DNA of 64,000 nt from contig CM038915.1 of assembly GCA_021904315.1 (NCBI GenBank), positions 12,276,001 through 12,340,000 of the forward strand, given 5' to 3'. This DNA is from Sphagnum magellanicum. Lineage: Eukaryota; Streptophyta; Sphagnopsida; Sphagnales; Sphagnaceae. Position 1 is the first letter of the stretch. Each line of letters starts with the position of its first letter. This document shows, piece by piece, positions 49,381 through 61,459 of the stretch. The notes under the pieces are model-generated. The model was not told the DNA's origin. It saw nothing but the letters and a program-made list of their open reading frames with translations, and made no database searches. A program made the position numbers and the translations under genes.

Positions 49381-51739
49381 ACACATTATTTTGTTTCCAT
49401 AATCATCAAGTTGAACTCACACCTTCTTTGCTCTTATGATTCTTTTTATATGAATTTTTCAAAAAAAATTCTTTGTTGATTTCCAAACTTTTTCACTTCG
49501 GTTTTTAGGGGCAATTTCATTTCAACATTATGATCTTGTTTTGTCACTTCATTTTTTTGTTTTCAAATCATACATGGTGAGTTTTGTTTCTCTTAATTTT
49601 CATCATGTTTATTATTTCAAGGAATGAGGGCATGATGGTAGTCATAGTGGATGACTTGGATTTTGGAATTTGAGATGTTGCATTTGAGGGGAAGGTATTC
49701 AATAATTATGGCACCTATTAGCATATTGTCAACAAAAGCATGGAAGATCTTGGTTATGTTTACTTACATTGTGATTTGTCGAATATGAATATTTTGACTA
49801 TCGTGACTTTGAGAATGTAATCATCTTTCATAAAAACGCATGAACATGTTTTTAAAATGTATTTGAAGGGGGGAAACTTTGGGATATAATCAAAATCCAA
49901 GAAGTGTTTTGAAAAAGGTGACATGTTTGTTGTCATAGTAGTTAAATATATAATAGTTGTTTCATTGATAATCAATTGGAATTGGTCCCAATGTTTTTTC
50001 ACATAGATTCCATAAGATAATTCAAAACTTTCATTTAGAGTTAAGGGTTTTTGTCACCCTTGTTGTCATTGGTATTGCATAAGGGGAAGAAAAGATAATA
50101 AGAATGAAAAATAATTAACAATTGTAGATGAAAAAGGAGAATATGATCACCTTATGGAAGCATACAACACAGGTCAATGTGATATGGTCTTGATGAAAAA
50201 AAAATGATACTAATATTGAAAGGAGATTAATATTTGAAAGTAGAATACTACACAATTTTTAACAAAGTTGTTGATGAAAGTGTTTGACCTCACCTTCTTC
50301 AATTACACAACAAATTCACAAGTATTTGACATGTAGTAAAAAAGGTAAGACAACATATTTTACATCTATGTATTGATTTTTTTCCTTATATCAAATTTAG
50401 TTCACAATTTGTTTGGTCAAAAATTTCATAATTGTGTTTTGATTTATGTGATTAGAATATTGTCCATAATTAGACATGTTGCACCTCCATTTCAGAAAAT
50501 ATGTGAAAATTGTTGAGTAGTAAATGGTATCATGTTATGACTAACAATATTTGTTCATTGCAAATGGTTTAAAATCAAAAATTGAAAAAATAAATTTTCT
50601 TTGTGCTTTTATTGCAACTAACAATGAACATGTGTTGCTAACAATTGAAGGTAAATGGATGGAGGCAATTGTGCATATGACAAATTCTAAATTGTTCATT
50701 TGCCTTCATTTAAAAGAAGTTCAAATTCTCAACAAAATCTACATTTGTGGTAAATTTTGGTTGACCCATTCATATTGGTTTTTAAAAATGCATTCAAGAA
50801 TCAATTATTATAACACAATCCACCTTGGATGACATAAATTTGCTTATGGCCCCTTGGTAGTTGTTTATGATTCTATCCACATTAGAAAGTTGCACAATGA
50901 TGTTGAACAAAATGTAAAATGTAGTATTGATTTTGAAGAACAAAAATAAATCTTTGTTTAGATGATTATAAATAAATAAAAATTGGTGGTCAAGTTTCAA
51001 GTTGAGCAATTCTTATATGGAAATTGGTTTTGCAATGATAGATCTCATGTTCACATTTACCAATGTGAACATTACTTGTATGCAAATCAAAATTTCCATG
51101 TAATCATTTATGTTCAAGTTTCAATTTGAAAAAAAGTCTTTTCAATGTAAACAATTCTCATATCATAATATATGCTTAGCTTTCATAAGAAAAATTGTCA
51201 AATAAAAATCAAATTTTCCATGCCAATAATTATCATATCCTCATATGTGTTTGAGTTTTTAATGTGAGCAACATTATTTTTATATTTAAAAAATTCTTAT
51301 TGAAAAATAATTAAAGAAAAAAACATTTTATACAAAACATATACACATACATTTATACATATTATTTATATATTTGATTTTTTATTTAAAATTTTAATTT
51401 TACTATTTCTTCACATTGCATATCAATGAAGCAATTTGCACTCCATTATTAAATAACACATAAATTTGTAAACTTTACATTCATTTCATTTAAATTCATA
51501 GTAGTGGCAACAATTACATTATATCTTTTCATTGCACATTCATCATTTTAGTGAATTTCACATTCAACAAGTTTTTGTTTGGTTTCAACATATAAATATG
51601 AAATAGGCAATTGTCTCTTTGATTCTATATCTTATTTATTAAATATTTGAATTATTATTAACAAAATTAAAATATGACATTAAAAAATGTCTAATGTTTT
51701 ATTTTTAAAAAGCCCAACAATGTTGCATTTAAGAGTTGA
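49381..51739. other. AT-rich DNA with possible decayed coding stretches
   Basis: Stretches at about 49620-50000 (MEDLGYVYLHCDLSNMNI in one + frame) and 50551-50832 (NNEHVLLTIEGKWMEAIVHM) read like worn protein sequence but match nothing I recognise. They might belong to the Helitron-like remnant that follows. No intact gene. Confidence 0.35.
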
Positions 51740-53730
51740 ATCATGATGTTTTATCTAGTTTACATCAAGGTGCAATCTTAAATGAATATCATATGTGGAA
51801 AAAATGTCACAAAATGCTACAATGGGATTTTTATGGGTTAAATATTTATGAAGACCAATTTGCATATGGAATAAAACAAAGAATGTTTTGATATAAAATA
51901 GATTTTGAATTTACCCCTACAGATGATTATGAATTTCAACATTTTGAACCAATTGAATATGTGAATAATGTACCATGGTTTTCACTTTCTTTGCAACAAA
52001 ATGATCATAAAATAAACATAAAATTTGATCAATTTTCAAATCATTCACAATCAATGACACAACAATCTTGTATTTCATTTTCACAAAAAAATTAGGAATG
52101 AAAAATTTGATTAAGTAGTGATGATTTTTTTAAAAAGAATTATAATTCACCATTAGATAGTGTTATTTCATTACTCAATATTTCCTATGATAAATATAAT
52201 ACTAAATAATAAGTTTTAAATCATATTCAATACACGTGAAATAAATTTTAAAAACTACAAATACCATTGTAACTAATATTTTAATTGTGTCAATTACAAT
52301 GTCCATTCCAACAACCCAACAAAATATAATTAATATTCAACACAACTTTCCATTCATCCATCCTAATATATATATATAATTTTATTTTTTTTGATTGGAC
52401 ATTTTATGAAAAAAATATTTTTTGTCTATTGCACACATGTCCAAATTTACCTTAATTTACAAAAGCATATAATCTCATTCACAAATTCCCAAATATTGAA
52501 AAAACAAGATAAAAAATTATCAACCACATGAAATACATATAGAATATAAAATCATTGCAGTTCATCATAGATGACAAAGTTTTATCAACACATATAAATG
52601 CAATGGAAATGGAAGAATTAGTTGAGGTAAACATGATGTACAATAAAATAAGATAACATATTATGTTGGAAAAAATGAATATGGACACATGAATCCATAT
52701 GCATTAATAATTACAAGAAATAAATTCAAGATGTTCCCATAATTCCACATTTTTGTTGTGAAAGATTATGTTTTTGAAAACAACTTTTGTTAAATAAATC
52801 AAAAGTTGTTAGGAAATGTTTGTGAAAATATGGTCATGTTTGCTTTATGAGATTAAATCAAAATGCCATTATATAAAATTTGAATGTTACCATTCACCAT
52901 CAATGGGAAATTTTGTTTATTTTACATATAAATTTAAAATTTCAAACACATAATTGATAACTCATCATATGATCATTTTGATTCTAATAATGAAAAAAAA
53001 CATTATACACTAACAAACTCAATGATACATTTTTTTAAAATGCTCCAAAAAGAATGGATTATGAAAATACTATATATTTAATTACTTTAAATCAAAACTT
53101 TCATCCTTGAGGTTTACTTAGAAATAAACACTCAAAGGAACTTTATTTTTTAACTTTATTTTATGGTCATTCTTGACAATTTTATGAAATTTTGTTATAT
53201 TAACAAATAGCTTAGTGGGAATTACTTCATAAATTTGAAGATTTTTTGAATGATATTTCAAACTTTTTTTTCAAAATTGTTAAGGTTTCCATCCAAAAAG
53301 CCATAAGTTTTGTTTGGGTATCAAACAAAAAGGAAAACTATGTGGTAAAACATTAAAAGTTTCCTAAGTGCAAGATAAATCTGACTTGGATGAAATTTCC
53401 AAAAAATAAACAAGAGCTATTAAATTTCAAGGATAAATTCAAATTAAATTGCAATTCAATGGACACCTCACAAAAGCTATATTTTAATTGGATCATATAT
53501 GAGGGAATGTCCTCAGAAACGAATGTAAATCTAATGTAATTGAAGCATATGTGTTAGATTTTCATAAATCATTTTATATTGCATTCAAACCACAAAAAAC
53601 ATTTCCAACGTATAACAAGAAATTATTAATGTTGCCACCTTTTCAAAGCATAATGTATGTGATTACATGAGTTTGTGTACATGCTACATTTCCTTTTTGG
53701 TTACCCCTTATTGATCCCTAGATGCAAAAG
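51740..53730 (+). pseudogene. decayed Helitron-like replicase remnant
   Basis: From 53054 one + frame reads MDYENTIYLITLNQNFHP, then NKHSKELYFLTLFYGHS, then QIA, WELLHKFEDFLNDIS, NFFFKIVKVSIQKAI, broken only by TGA, TGA, TAA and TAG where sense codons are expected. The order 'FPTLFYG - Q(I/K)xxWEL - NxFFK - IQxxI' is one I associate with the N-terminal region of Helitron-type replicases of the animal/algal kind. After about 53355 the text moves to another frame (DKSDLDEISKK, then FYIAFKPQKTF). A second open stretch at 51740-52210 (TPTDDYEFQHFEPIEYVNN, DQFSNHSQSMTQQSCISF) also has TAG/TGA interruptions. No HUH motif or helicase domain is seen. Family call is tentative. Confidence 0.42.
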
Positions 53731-55394
53731 GCAACTCATGACCTCATTTTTATTTATTTATTATTTTTTAAATGAATTTTGTGCATTTTTTTTTTTCATT
53801 TGGCAACCATAAGAAAAAAATAAAATTAAGATATTTTTTTACCCAGGCAAATCCACCAACCACAACAACAAAACACCATTCATTGGAAACCTTAAACCCA
53901 AAATGTGACCCAAAAAAAAAAAAAAAATTGTCAAATCCTCAAACTTGTGAGTGAAGCATCTTGGAATCAAAACAAAATGTAAGAATTAAGTGGGAAGATT
54001 CTTAAACTCTTTTCATTTAGAGTCTATTCATTTGTTATTACAATTCAAGGGAGGACTCATATGGCTTTAAATAGCATGGAACTAAATCCCTTCATCCTAA
54101 CACTACAAATTCTTAAATCATTTAACTTGAATTCATAATAATGGAAACATTTAGTTGCATGTCCTTGTAAATTTTAATGTAAAACATTATTTTAAAACAA
54201 AACTTCTTGTGGTAGAGCTGCTTGGCTTGATGGTAGTTTAAATTTTTACCCCACATTGGATCCACCTCTTTTTATGTTCATATTTTGTTAGTTGGTCAAC
54301 CTGAAAAATGACCTTTGACATCCATTTGTTGTGTTTGTTGCTCTTTATCACAAAGGCATTTTGAACTCATTTTGAGTGGGTGTAGAGGACATGGAATCAA
54401 GCTAGGGTTGAACACATAATGCAAATGTCTATTGAATTGTTGCACCTCTTGAACAATGTTATTTCAAATCGCCCCATAATGTTTAGATTATCACATTTTT
54501 AAAAAAAATGTTTAGTTAGTTAATACTAACTTGCCTCTCAAAATTGTTTTGTTTTTTTTTTTTTTTGCCTTATTCCATAGAGGCATTATGAGAATTCATT
54601 TTGTTGGGTATATGGGTTAGGGAATTAGGCTAAGGACTGAATGGATCATACAATTGTTCATTAAATTGTTACGTTTTTTGAACCATTACTCCAAATTGCC
54701 CCATTATGTTTAGAATTCAAACTACCACATTTCTTTAAGAAAAAAATTGCTAGTTAGTCCTTCATTAATTCCTCAAATCAACAAAATTTTAACCAGTTAG
54801 TTGAAGTTCAAAACAATATATAACATAATACCTTGACAACTTTAACAACACATGTTTGTTGTTGAATAAATAATAATTTTCACAATTCCATTTTCAAAAA
54901 AAGTGAAATATATTCTTGAACGTTTCCAAAATAATCTCTATTTTTCATTCACAATTTTTATGAATTAAAAAATAAATTTAACAATTTTGCAAATAATATA
55001 ATTAGTGTCCAAGCTACCGAGGTACCAACAACAAAAATGGCAATGTAGTTAGATGTTGAACAAATCAGGGTCTTTGAGTCCAATTTTAACATTTCCTGGG
55101 TTAAATATCGCCTCTTCTAAGAGGCTTCGCTCAAGAAGGCGAACCTACTTACCCATGCAATAATGCTGGTAAGTGCTTCCACATTCTTTTTGGGGGGTGA
55201 AATTTTGCCAAATTTTCAACCTGAATTTTTTTTGATTTTGAAATAAGCAAAGGATTTTTCAAGGGAAGAAAAAAAAAAACCAAAATTCACCAGATTGATT
55301 TTGAAGAAAAAGTAAAATTCAAATTATCATAAAAATATGATAATTTCTAATAGTTAGCCAAGAATATAAAAAGATTTTGATTTTTGATTTTTTA
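53731..55394. other. AT-rich intergenic DNA, no gene recognised
   Basis: Only homopolymer-rich sequence and two related patches at about 54470-54550 and 54700-54760 (both carry ACCACATTT or ATCACATTT, an A-run and TAGTTAGT). A GC-richer inverted patch at 55100-55135 (TCGCCTCTTCT ... AAGAAGGCGA) is the only structured signal. Confidence 0.5.
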
Positions 55395-55470
55395 CTTTCA
55401 TATTTAGTATGTAACCAAATCTGGCCAAATCATCTTATGGACAATCGCCATTTTAGCTACATCACAAAAT
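55395..55470 (-). repeat. dispersed repeat family A, copy
   Basis: TTTCATATTTAGTATGTAACC, AAATCTGGCCAAATC, TTATGGACAATCGCC and TTTAGCTACATCAC appear in the family order (minus orientation). Confidence 0.55.
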
Positions 55471-56999
55471 TGGAAGAAGAAGAAGAGAAAAAAAAAAAAA
55501 AACATGAGCCCTCTTTTAGACAAGGGAGTCAGGGCCCAAAAACTTGGGGCCAACTTTGAGGATTTTTGGCTTGTTGTTTGGCGCCAACTTACTAATAAAT
55601 GCTGGAACATTGGCTCCAAGGGTTGTAAATTGGCTTCTGAAATTGATTGGATCCCTTTTTTGAGCCTTTGGGCCAATACAAGGCCATAAAGTTCAGCATT
55701 TATTAGTAACTTGAGCAATTATTTTTTCTATTGATTCCTAGTGTAAAGCTCTGGGGCTGATTTCAACTTTTGCACCAATAGGATTGCTTGATTTTGAGTA
55801 GAACCTTGGCCTTCACTCCTCGTGTAAAAGTGGGCCTAATTATTATACATGGACCCTTTAGAGCATGTCCACCCCCACACCGGCAAACAAACGCCCCCCC
55901 TTTTCATTAAATCTTGCAGCAGGACAGCGCAAATCGTGCTGCTCTGCTCTGGAGTATTGATGGTCCATTTTGCAGTGGTCATTTTAACCCCTTTAAAAGC
56001 TTTTGTTTTCTACTATGGATTTGGAAAGTGGATTATTACTCGTCCAGATGTAAAGACATAAATGGTCTTTGAGTGTTTAAAGGGACTTTTATGACGACAT
56101 CTATCTATGAAGGAAGGTAGTTTGTTTTGTTTTGGTAGTTATGAGATCCACCTAACTCGGATATGCTTCAGATCGTGTTCTTGGTGTCTTTGGAAAGCTC
56201 TCGACAAGGAGGGGTGCATGGGCTTGGTTCCATAGCTAGCGTTTGGTGCAAAAGTTCTTGAATGAATATTGAATGATTTCTTCAGTGAAAATTAAATTAA
56301 ATTGAATTGTAGCTAGAATTTTTTGGAGGAACTGGAGTGTGCCTTTGGTGTTATTGGAAAGATCTTGATGAGCAGGATATAATGGGATTTTTTTTGGTAA
56401 GATTTGGATTGAGAATGTGGGAGATATTGATTTTTTAAATGATTTCTGCTACTGAAAATTCAAATAAATTCCAAAAAACCAGGTTTTGGAAGGAAAAATC
56501 AATTGGAGATGTGGTAGCACTTGGCCCAACGGCACAGGCCACACTAGTTACACCAATACAAGCAAAAGCTCGTATGGGGGTGTTTAATTTAGATCTTCAC
56601 CTATGATATTTGGAAGCAACTACCTATTTAAAAAAATTAGGGTTTTTTTTTTGGGTCCATGTTATGATTTTGTTCTCCGTTATTGGTCAATTTTAATTAT
56701 ATCCCTTGGCCATCCCCTATGTGTTGTTCTATTTATTAGGTAATAAGTACCATAGTCTAGACACAATGTCTAATTCTTTTTTTGTCTATTGTCCATTTAT
56801 TTATTATGCTCCATGATTGGCCAATTTCCATTAAAAAAAAACCCAAAGCATGTGTATTTTTATTTTCTCTCACATCATCGGATCTATCCAATGGTACCTA
56901 CCAACTTGTTGCACTTGGCTCAAATTCAAATTGTAACTCGGCAATGGGAAATTGTAATGCAATCCAATTTCCCACTTCCGAGTGTTTATTCCAGGAATT
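55471..56999. other. intergenic DNA, no gene recognised
   Basis: Single-copy looking, moderately AT-rich. Frames up to 104 residues occur on both strands without domains. Confidence 0.5.
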
Positions 57000-57120
57000 T
57001 TTGTTTGTAGCCAAAGCGGCTATCGTTGTTAGGAAGATTTAGCCAAATATTGCTATATAAACCAGATATGAAGTACAAAAGATTTGATCATTTAAAAATA
57101 TTTTTGGCTAAAACTAGAAT
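57000..57120 (+). repeat. dispersed repeat family A, copy
   Basis: GTAGCCAAAGCGGCTATCG, AGGAAGATTTAGCCAAATA, CTATATAAACCAGATATG and TTTTTGGCTAAAACTAG appear in order (plus orientation). Confidence 0.55.
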
Positions 57121-58424
57121 ATTAAAATATTGAAAATTTCTTTTTCATCCTGTTGTACCCACAATTTTGGATGAAATATAGCAATCAAATTGTTGGGAAA
57201 TTGTCTTTTCGACACTAAGTTTTTCTTGGGGTAATGAATGCCTTAGTGTAATAATGCCTAGTGTCACTAAGTTTTTCTTAGTGTAATTTAATGCCTTGCA
57301 AGAGCTACTCTAAAAAGAAAATGGTCATATTTTTAATTGGCCCAAGTGATGGAGGCTTAAATAATCTCTCAGTTCATATTGTTCATTCTAATTTTTCATT
57401 AGAATGGGTGGAGAATGAGGAATAATAATACAAGGGCACCTTCAATGTATGTGTGTCAAATAATTTAATTAAATTTGAAGATTTGATGTTAAAAAATAGA
57501 GTATTTCACAACTTTCTTCATTTTCCTTCACAAAAATTTCAAAATTTTTAAATTTTTTTATTTATCCAAAAAAAAATTCTTTTGTGATAAAAGATGAAGA
57601 ATATTTTTAAATAATCTTTTTTCAGTGATTTTCTTTTTGGTGATGGGCCATTATGATTGCCCCCTCTAATAAAAAAAAGTATACACACAAAGGCACCCAA
57701 AAATATAACATAATGTAGCCTCTTCAATTTGGCCTAGCTATATAATTTTCAAGGGTAGAATTTTGGGCAAATGGATATGGGATAAAGTATGTAGTGCTAT
57801 TGGGAAGAGCTTGATGCACTTATGGGAACTTGGGAACATCATTGTGTAACTTGGTGGGAACGCATGGGGGAACATGGTGGGCACACCAAAATTCCAAATA
57901 ATCTCAAACCTCAGAAATTATATACTAATAATAGTTTGTCAAAACTTTGCCAAAATTTGATGATTTTTTTTGGGAAATGTTTTGCCACATTTGGACTTTG
58001 GTTTTTTAAAAAGGAGGTTTCTGTAACTTTTAGCATTTTGAACATGTCTTTTAATAAACCTAACATCAATTAATGCTAGATATTTTTTTGGCTATAATAA
58101 TTTAGCCATTATATATGAATGCACCAAATTCCACGAGAGGTCAAATATTGATACATACCAACAACCCCTGGTTTGTATTTTGGGTAGGTGCCTAACTATT
58201 TATATATTATGAAAATAATTGGTCAACTATTTTACTTTAATAAAATAAATTAAATTTATTGGCAATTTTAAATTGCTTTTGGCAAATCTTTCACAACCAT
58301 TTCATTGCCAAATTGGTTACGGAATTGTATCATGGAGGAGGAGTGATCCTTTAAGCTCAGAAATGGAATTGGGGAAGGAAAGGTTATTTTGTTTTTAGGG
58401 GGGGTGAATTTTGTGTTGTAGCCA
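57121..58424. other. AT-rich intergenic DNA, no gene recognised
   Basis: No conserved frame or RNA gene. A patch with GCACTTATGGGAACTTGGG and nearby G-rich bases at 57815-57885 is unremarkable. Confidence 0.5.
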
Positions 58425-58545
58425 AGGTGATGATCAACCATAGGAAGATTTATCCAAATTTGGCTATAAACAAGGTATGATACTAAACATATCTTCTTCT
58501 TTTTCTATATTTTTGGCTAAATCTACATGAACTATGTACACAAAT
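58425..58545 (+). repeat. dispersed repeat family A, copy
   Basis: GTAGCCAAGGTGATGATCAA, CCATAGGAAGATTTATCC, AAATTTGGCTATAAACAAGG and ATTTTTGGCTAAATCTAC appear in order. This is the most complete copy and ends in the second GGCTAAA block. Confidence 0.6.
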
Positions 58546-58839
58546 CTGGTGGTTATTCTTCTTTTTTTTCGAATTTTGGCGATTGAAAATATCAAAAAGC
58601 ACTTCATTTGAACATTTTAAATTTTTCTTTGGGGGCGGGGTGGGGGAATGGTCAGAGGGTTGTTTTTCTGGATGAATTTAGTCAGTTGACGGTTTTTCCC
58701 CCCCCCAGAATGGTTTTAAATATATATATTTAAAAAATTGGGTGAAAAAATAAAATAGCCAGATTTCTGCAGTGGCCCAAGGGTTCTAGCATAGGAGCCA
58801 AAATTGTGAAGGATGCCTAAACTTTTTTTAAAATTTTCA

Positions 58840-58905
58840 TATCTTGTTTATAGCCAAATTTGGCTAAATTTTCTTATGGATGATCACCACTTAAGCTGAG
58901 TGGTT
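58840..58905 (-). repeat. dispersed repeat family A, copy
   Basis: TCATATCTTGTTTATAGCC, AAATTTGGCTAAATTTTC and TTATGGATGATCACCAC appear in order, the reverse complement of the copy at 58425. Confidence 0.6.
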
Positions 58906-59152
58906 TTTTTATTTTTAAATTTGTAGTATGGCTCCGCCCACCCCTTGAAGAAAATTTGGAATTTCTTTTGGTGGGGGAGGTGAGGTTTTTTTGGGGTCAA
59001 TTTTGTGATCATTCATAAGTTGATATAGCCTAATAATTTGGCTATTGAAAAAAAAAATGAAAGAAGGAAAAATTAAATATCCTTATACATTTTTAGTTAC
59101 CTACTTGAACCATGCATTGTATAGAAATCTGGCAAATTTTCTAGATTTTTTT

Positions 59153-59610
59153 TTTTTTTTTTTGAGTATTGGCGATTTGTTTTTCAAAAGATCGTTTTTT
59201 CTAAATTGCAAAATTTCACAACCGTAAAAAAAAAAGAAAAAAAAAAGGCTATCTACTGGTCCTCTTCAAAAAAAAAAAAAAAAAAGCCATAAATAAGTTA
59301 TGCCTTTATTTTCTGATTTTCTTTTGTGCCCTCTGTCCTCTCCCCAATCCATTTCCTCTTTGGTATTTTTTTTTGAGTATTGGCGATTTGTTTTTCAAAA
59401 GATCGTTGAATTTGCAACAATTTCTTTTTTCTAAATTGCAAAATTTCACACCCGTAAAAATTTTTTAAAAAAAAGAAAAAAGGCTATCTACTGGTCCTCT
59501 TCAAGAAAAATAAAATAGCCATAAATAAGTTATGCCTTTATTTTCTGATTTTCTTTTGTGCCCTCTGTCCTCTCCCCAATCCATTTCCTCTTTGGTATTT
59601 TTTTTTTTCA
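59153..59610. repeat. tandem duplication with 211 bp period
   Basis: TTTGAGTATTGGCGATTTG starts at about 59161 and again at about 59372. Both copies go on with TTTTTCAAAAGATCG, CTAAATTGCAAAATTTCACA, GGCTATCTACTGGTCCTC and CCCTCTGTCCTCTCCCCAAT. The second copy has a small insertion. Confidence 0.85.
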
Positions 59611-59619
59611 ATTTTTTGA

Positions 59620-59915
59620 TGTAGCTGAAGTGAAGATCACCCATAAGATGATTTAGCCAGTGAAGATCATCCATAAGATGATTTAGCCAGTGAAGATCAT
59701 CCATAAAATGATTTAGCCAGTGATGATCATCCATAAAATGATTTAGCCAGTGATGATCATCCATAAAATGATTTAGCAAGTGAAGATCATGCATACAATG
59801 ATTTAGCCAGCGATGATCATCCATAAAATGATTTAGCCAGATTTGACTACATGCTAGATATGAATGTAGAAAATAAAATAAAACAGAATCCTTCTATATT
59901 TCTTGGCTACCTACT
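59620..59915 (+). repeat. 30 bp satellite (6-7 copies) inside a family A repeat
   Basis: After GATGTAGCTGAAGTGAAGATC, a 30 bp unit (GTGAAGATCATCCATAAGAT + GATTTAGCCA) repeats between 59638 and about 59838, with small changes (GTGATGATC, AAAATG). Afterwards the normal repeat end resumes (GATTTGACTACATGC, TAGATATGAATG, TTTCTTGGCTACCTACTG). The unit is the core of dispersed family A, so the satellite grew inside one copy. As 30 is a multiple of three, the minus strand reads as MDDHHWLNHF repeats; I treat this as non-coding. Confidence 0.85.
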
Positions 59916-59999
59916 GAAAAGCAAGAAAGGATCATAAAAATATGGCGATTTGGGAAAATTAAAATTAAAAAATCCTTCGAAATCTGGCGAATTCTGGCC

Positions 60000-60470
60000 T
60001 TGTTCGAAATCAATGTTTTTCAGCTCCAAATTTGGCGAAAGTTTCCCCCAAAAACAAAAATAAAAACGCTGCTTGAAGTTTCCTCTGTCTGTGAAGCTAC
60101 TACACGGAGACAGACGGACAGACAGACAGGCAGAGATAGAGAGGAGTAGTGCATTTGGAGCAGCCAAGATGGATTTGTTGTTCTCGTTTCTGTGTTCCAA
60201 GAGAAGGCAAATGTATTGTAGTAGTAGAAGAAGAAGTCTCAAGACTTCTGAGGAAGAAGAGAACTGAGGAGGAAAAAGAGAGCACAAACCAACTTGAAAA
60301 ACAAATAACAAAACAGAAGTTTTTGGAGTTTTTTGTAACCGTATGACTTGAGAATAGAAAATTTGCTGCAGGGATTTGAGAAGAGGCGTGGTCAGAAGTA
60401 GAGCGACCCGAGGAGGAGAAGGAGAAGCAAGAGGAGAAGGAGGAGGAGTTTGTTTTCATACCCAAGGACG
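60000..60470 (+). promoter_or_regulatory. probable promoter/leader of RhoGDI gene 2
   Basis: GC content rises near 60.05 kb and the stretch is rich in GACAGACAGACAG and GAAGAAGAAG motifs. The frame of the coding sequence is closed upstream by a TAG at 60399-60401. No clear TATA box. Confidence 0.35.
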
Positions 60471-61310
60471 ATGTGGAAGACGACAGGTGCGGGAGCAAAC
60501 TGGGTTGCAGCAGGATCGGGAAGCAAATCCTTTGGTACTAGGCCGGGATCCACACTTGTCCCACAGAAGGTACCTCAGGAGGCCCCTGCTGCCGCTGCTG
60601 TTGCTGTTCCCGCACACGGCGATGCCATCGTCATCCCCGCTGAGTTTCCTCCTGAGAAAGGAGAAGAAGAAGAAGACGAAGACGAAGATCTTCTTGAGAA
60701 CAAAGAAGAACCCAACAGTGAAGATGATCAAGAGCTTGTGCTTCCGGAGCTAGGGCCTCAATTGCTACTCAAGGAGCAGCTGGAGAAAGACAATGAAGAT
60801 GAAAGCTTGAGGAGATGGAAGGAGCAGCTGTTAGGATCCGCAGCAAGCTGCCTACTGGATGCTGCTGGCGGAGAGAATGGCTTCTTGGAGCCGGAGGTGA
60901 AGGTGGTGAGGTTAGCGATACAAGCAAAAGGCAGGGAAGAGCTAGAGCTTCCGCTTGATCCTCAGCTGCTGCTGCTAACCAGATCCTCCACCAGCTGCAG
61001 CTTCTCTCTCAAGGAAGGCTGTCACTACCACCTCAAGTTTGTGTTCACAGTGAGAAGCAACATTGTGTCTGGTCTCACTTGCATCAACACTGTGTGGAAA
61101 CTGGGCATAATGGTGGACCAGACACGATCCATGCTTGGTACATTCGCTCCGCAACAGGAGCCTTATGTTCACATCATGCCTGAAGCTCATGTCACTCCCT
61201 CTGGCTCCTTGGCCAGAGGGACTTATACTGCCAATCTTAGGTTTCTTGATGATGATGCTATTGTTTACCTTGATGTGAATTACTCCTTTGAAATCTGCAA
61301 GGATTGGTAG
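60471..61310 (+). CDS. Rho GDP-dissociation inhibitor, intronless copy 2
   Basis: A ROP-GTPase chaperone like the copy at 36968. The 279-residue product starts at ATG 60471, the first ATG in a frame opening at 60402. Residues 1-70 are an Ala/Pro-rich variable part (VPQEAPAAAAVAVPAHGDA), then an acidic tract (KGEEEEDEDEDLLENKEEP), longer than in copy 1. The arm LLLKEQLEKDNEDESLRRWK and the beta-sandwich follow: FSLKEGCHYHLKFVFTV, NIVSGLTCINTVWKLG, VDQTRSMLGTFAPQQEPYVH, PSGSLARGTYTANLRF and YLDVNYSFEICKDW. The two copies share nearly all core motifs and are clearly paralogues. Both lack introns in the coding region. This copy lies between the two CACTA-like termini at 44937 and 63997. It appears intact. 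Confidence 0.92.
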   Translation: MWKTTGAGANWVAAGSGSKSFGTRPGSTLVPQKVPQEAPAAAAVAVPAHGDAIVIPAEFPPEKGEEEEDEDEDLLENKEEPNSEDDQELVLPELGPQLLLKEQLEKDNEDESLRRWKEQLLGSAASCLLDAAGGENGFLEPEVKVVRLAIQAKGREELELPLDPQLLLLTRSSTSCSFSLKEGCHYHLKFVFTVRSNIVSGLTCINTVWKLGIMVDQTRSMLGTFAPQQEPYVHIMPEAHVTPSGSLARGTYTANLRFLDDDAIVYLDVNYSFEICKDW

Positions 61311-61459
61311 CTGCCCACCCAGCCAGCTTGCTGCTGCAATGCAAACTGTTGCTGTTTTGTTGTTGCTGTATTCATCAGATAATGCTTTTAGTTTGGCACA
61401 TGATCTCCCTGCTGGAAGCTTGAAATCAAAATCTTTGTACTAGCTACTACTCAAAGCTC

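Noticed and set aside
55100..55135. Inverted TCGCCTCTTCT / AAGAAGGCGA patch as a Helitron 3' hairpin
   Set aside because: Not followed by a CTRR end, imperfectly paired and 1.4 kb from the Helitron-like remnant; too weak to call.
59501..59824. Minus-strand decapeptide repeat protein (MDDHHWLNHF)
   Set aside because: Produced by a 30 bp satellite whose unit is also present in non-coding repeat copies; no leader, no conserved flank.
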